A stretch of 64,000 nucleotides of DNA from Pipra filicauda. Its lineage: Eukaryota; Chordata; Aves; Passeriformes; Pipridae. This document shows positions 62,665-64,000 of this stretch, in pieces; within the stretch, counting starts at the first letter, position 1, and every line of letters begins with the position of its first letter. The notes below the pieces were generated by a model that was not told the DNA's origin, made no database searches, and saw nothing but the letters and a program-made list of their open reading frames with translations. Made by a program: the position numbers and the translations under genes. Where the stretch lies: the NCBI RefSeq assembly GCF_003945595.2, contig NW_024104424.1, positions 449,528-513,527 on the forward strand. Direction: 5' to 3'.

Positions 62665-62972
62665 ATGCACATATTGAAGGGAAACTCCACTAAATTATCA
62701 GGTTTGATTAATACAACTGCTATAAGAGGCATGTTATCTCAGTGAAATGATCTCCTGGTTTGTTTGATAGGAGGGTCTGCTCCATGCACACAGCTCTAAA
62801 TGACGTGGGGTTAGATCTAAACCTCCTAGGCTGACCTTAAGGGAAAGGTTGAGCACCAACATGACGATGGATGAGATTTCTTGGGATGAGAAGTGTGGGG
62901 TGGTACAAGGGGAAGGGACTGCCCACTGTAGCACCTGCTCTTTCCATGCTGCATCTTCTGCTTCCTCTGGAT
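62665..62972. other. Unique sequence beside the LINE, no gene seen
   Basis: Moderately GC-rich. A 102-codon minus-strand frame (62734-63042) crosses from the LINE tail into this flank and has no family resemblance. It lies outside the target-site duplication, so it is host DNA. Confidence 0.5.
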
Positions 62973-62982
62973 TGGATGGAGT
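62973..62982. repeat. Target-site duplication of the LINE (3' side)
   Basis: TGGATGGAGT matches 63391-63400 exactly and abuts the ...CCAGCCATG end of the minus-strand element. Confidence 0.85.
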
Positions 62983-63390
62983 CATGGCTGGGCTTCGCGA
63001 ACGAAGATTTGGGAAGGCTCTATCCACATTTGCTACAGGCACGTTGGTGACTTATGAGGCCAATACGTGACAGACAAATCCGATTGCAAAAGGCACAGCA
63101 GAAAGACTCCTTAGATGGTGTATTCTGCAATACACGGTTCTTTCTGCGTTGCCTTTTCTCCTCGAGAGTGATCCTGCGAGTGTTCTCAAAGGAGACAGCT
63201 GCGTTATAGATGGTGTGTCTCCAGGCCTCCCGATTTGAGGCCAGAGTAGACCAGTTATGGTGATCAATATGACCAAGGCTGAGATGTTTCGGGGAGTCCT
63301 TGTATCTTTTCTTCGGGGCTCCTCTCTTGCGGCAGCCGGTGGCAAGTTCACCATAAAGCAAGATCTTAGGGAGGCGGTGGCCCTTCATCC
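62983..63390 (-). mobile_element. 5'-truncated non-CR1 LINE (RTE-like), 408 bp
   Basis: The insert is bounded by a perfect 10-bp direct repeat, TGGATGGAGT, at 62973-62982 and 63391-63400. On the minus strand it begins inside the ORF2 protein (RMKGHRLPK), runs open to a stop at 63020-63022, and then has a short 3' UTR. That UTR contains a hairpin (62993-63006) and ends ...CCAGCCATG. The protein motifs RLPK.LLYGEL, GAPKKRYKD, W..LA..R..WR, FE..RR and EKRQRRKNR, followed by a CCHC finger, are those of the C-terminal tail of non-LTR retrotransposon ORF2 proteins in many animals, and are unlike the CR1 tail. I place it near RTE by general resemblance only. The intact frame and identical duplications suggest a fairly recent insertion. 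Other LINE clades with a similar finger tail remain possible. Confidence 0.85.
62993..63006 (-). other. LINE 3' UTR hairpin with TTCG loop
   Basis: On the minus strand CTTCG-TTCG-CGAAG forms a 5-bp stem with a UUCG loop in RNA, ten bases before the 3' end of the element. Several LINE groups carry a 3'-terminal hairpin recognised by their reverse transcriptase; a role here is inferred from position. Confidence 0.6.
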
Positions 63391-63532
63391 TGGATGGAGT
63401 ATTGATGTGATTAACACATGGAAGCCCCTCATCAAAGGCTCTACTACATTCAAGGCTAGTTAAACACAGGTAAAATTTTGAAGGACTGGACTTAATATAA
63501 CATAATTTATGGCAGAGTACAAAATGTAGCAC
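63020..63532 (-). pseudogene. Chimeric open frame ending in LINE ORF2 zinc-finger tail
   Basis: This 170-codon frame has two origins. Residues 1-47 come from host DNA beyond the target-site duplication and resemble nothing, so the ATG at 63532 is fortuitous. Residues 48-170 are the LINE ORF2 tail: RMKGHRLPK at 48-56, LLYGEL at 58-63, KKRYKD at 74-79, NWSTLA at 93-98, WRH at 104-106, a basic EKRQRRKNR segment at 125-133, and a CCHC finger C146-x2-C149-x12-H162-x3-C166 near the end. The reverse transcriptase and endonuclease domains are absent, so no retrotransposition activity is possible. In intact elements such a finger is thought to bind nucleic acid. No promoter or splice signal shows that it is expressed. 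It is best treated as a transposon fragment with an incidentally long frame. Confidence 0.8.
63391..63400. repeat. Target-site duplication of the LINE (5' side)
   Basis: TGGATGGAGT matches 62973-62982 exactly. Similarity to LINE ORF2 tails begins at this point on the minus strand, which independently confirms the boundary. Confidence 0.85.
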
Positions 63533-64000
63533 TTTTTATATATCATACCTTTATAATTCTTCCAAAGGGATACTGTGGACAACTGTCCATAGGAGCAGTT
63601 GTCACACAGGGAATGTGCTCTATGTAGTAAATCTGCCAGTTGAACTGCAGCTCCAAGCATTTGAAGAAATTGGGTAATGTACTGAAGCAGAAAGCACCAA
63701 CAATTTTGGCAACTGCTGAAATGCCACTGAGTGCAGCAGAAGAGAGCAGAGCACATTTCTTTTCAGCCAGCATGTCTTCTGCCTCTTTCTTTCTCCCAGC
63801 TACCTTTGTCTACTGTCTATGCAAATACCTACGCTACATGCCTCATGAGTTTTCTGTCTTTTTGTGTTTTTCCTGGATACTTCATTATTCCAGGGAGGTT
63901 GTGGAAGTGTTTGTGTGTGTTTGTATGCACAGTGAACGATGCCATGGACTATTCATTGGAGTGATCAATTGTGTTCACTCTGGTGTCAGGTACCTCTCGT
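63401..64000. other. Unique sequence, no gene seen
   Basis: Host flank of the LINE. Minus-strand frames of 98 and 76 codons (63460-63773) overlap each other in different frames and resemble no family. A short TG run lies near 63909-63920. Confidence 0.5.

Noticed and set aside
62734..63042. Extension of the LINE protein into a second minus-strand ORF
   Set aside because: The frame begins within the ORF2 end and crosses the target-site duplication at 62973-62982 into host DNA, so it is not part of the element.
1..64000. tRNA, rRNA, common small nuclear RNA genes and CRISPR arrays
   Set aside because: I looked for characteristic segments of tRNAs, 5S, U1, U6 and widely conserved microRNAs on both strands by eye and found none. 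No regularly spaced repeat array exists. A covariance-model scan would be needed to exclude diverged copies.

Overview
This window reads as non-coding nuclear DNA from a bird. The evidence is the repeat content. There are three clear CR1 LINE 3' fragments, one of which still encodes the C-terminus of the CR1 ORF2 reverse-transcriptase protein in frame. There is also a complete solo LTR whose termini match the TGT.RTGGTTTG...CAAACC.YGACA type that I associate with avian endogenous retroviruses. The background is AT-rich, poor in CpG, and full of short poly-A, poly-T and TG-rich tracts, as in a vertebrate gene desert or a very long intron. The order of bird cannot be fixed from the sequence alone.

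I found no host protein-coding gene, rRNA, tRNA or CRISPR. The open frames longer than 60 codons are scattered, overlap on both strands and resemble no family I recognise, except where they cross transposon sequence. Layout: 1-7240 is AT-rich DNA with a CR1 end at 701-840 and a weak SINE-like trace near 2200; 7240-7800 is G-rich; 7800-17200 is plain AT-rich DNA; 17210-17520 is a small CpG-rich patch; 19758-20356 is a nearly perfect tandem duplication; 22780-23110 is a CR1 end followed by a strong hairpin; 29659-30885 is the solo LTR; 30891-54215 is mostly featureless apart from a TAATTA-rich stretch and a few palindromes; 54216-56240 holds a minisatellite, a hairpin and the longest CR1 copy; 57800-62664 has two short tandem repeats; 62983-63390 is a non-CR1 LINE tail.

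The most notable element is that last one. It is a 408-bp, 5'-truncated LINE of RTE-like appearance on the minus strand, bounded by a perfect 10-bp target-site duplication. Its open frame is unbroken to the natural stop and ends in a CCHC zinc finger. Most bird LINEs are CR1, so a young-looking non-CR1 LINE is unusual and may point to a horizontally acquired family. The other points worth checking are a 302-bp tandem duplication whose copies differ only by three small indels, and several perfect inverted repeats with tiny loops, the best having a 17-bp stem and a 3-nt loop.

No operon or gene network can be described here. What the window records is mobile-element insertion and small-scale duplication and inversion in neutral-looking DNA, with a few candidate regulatory patches that sequence alone cannot confirm.
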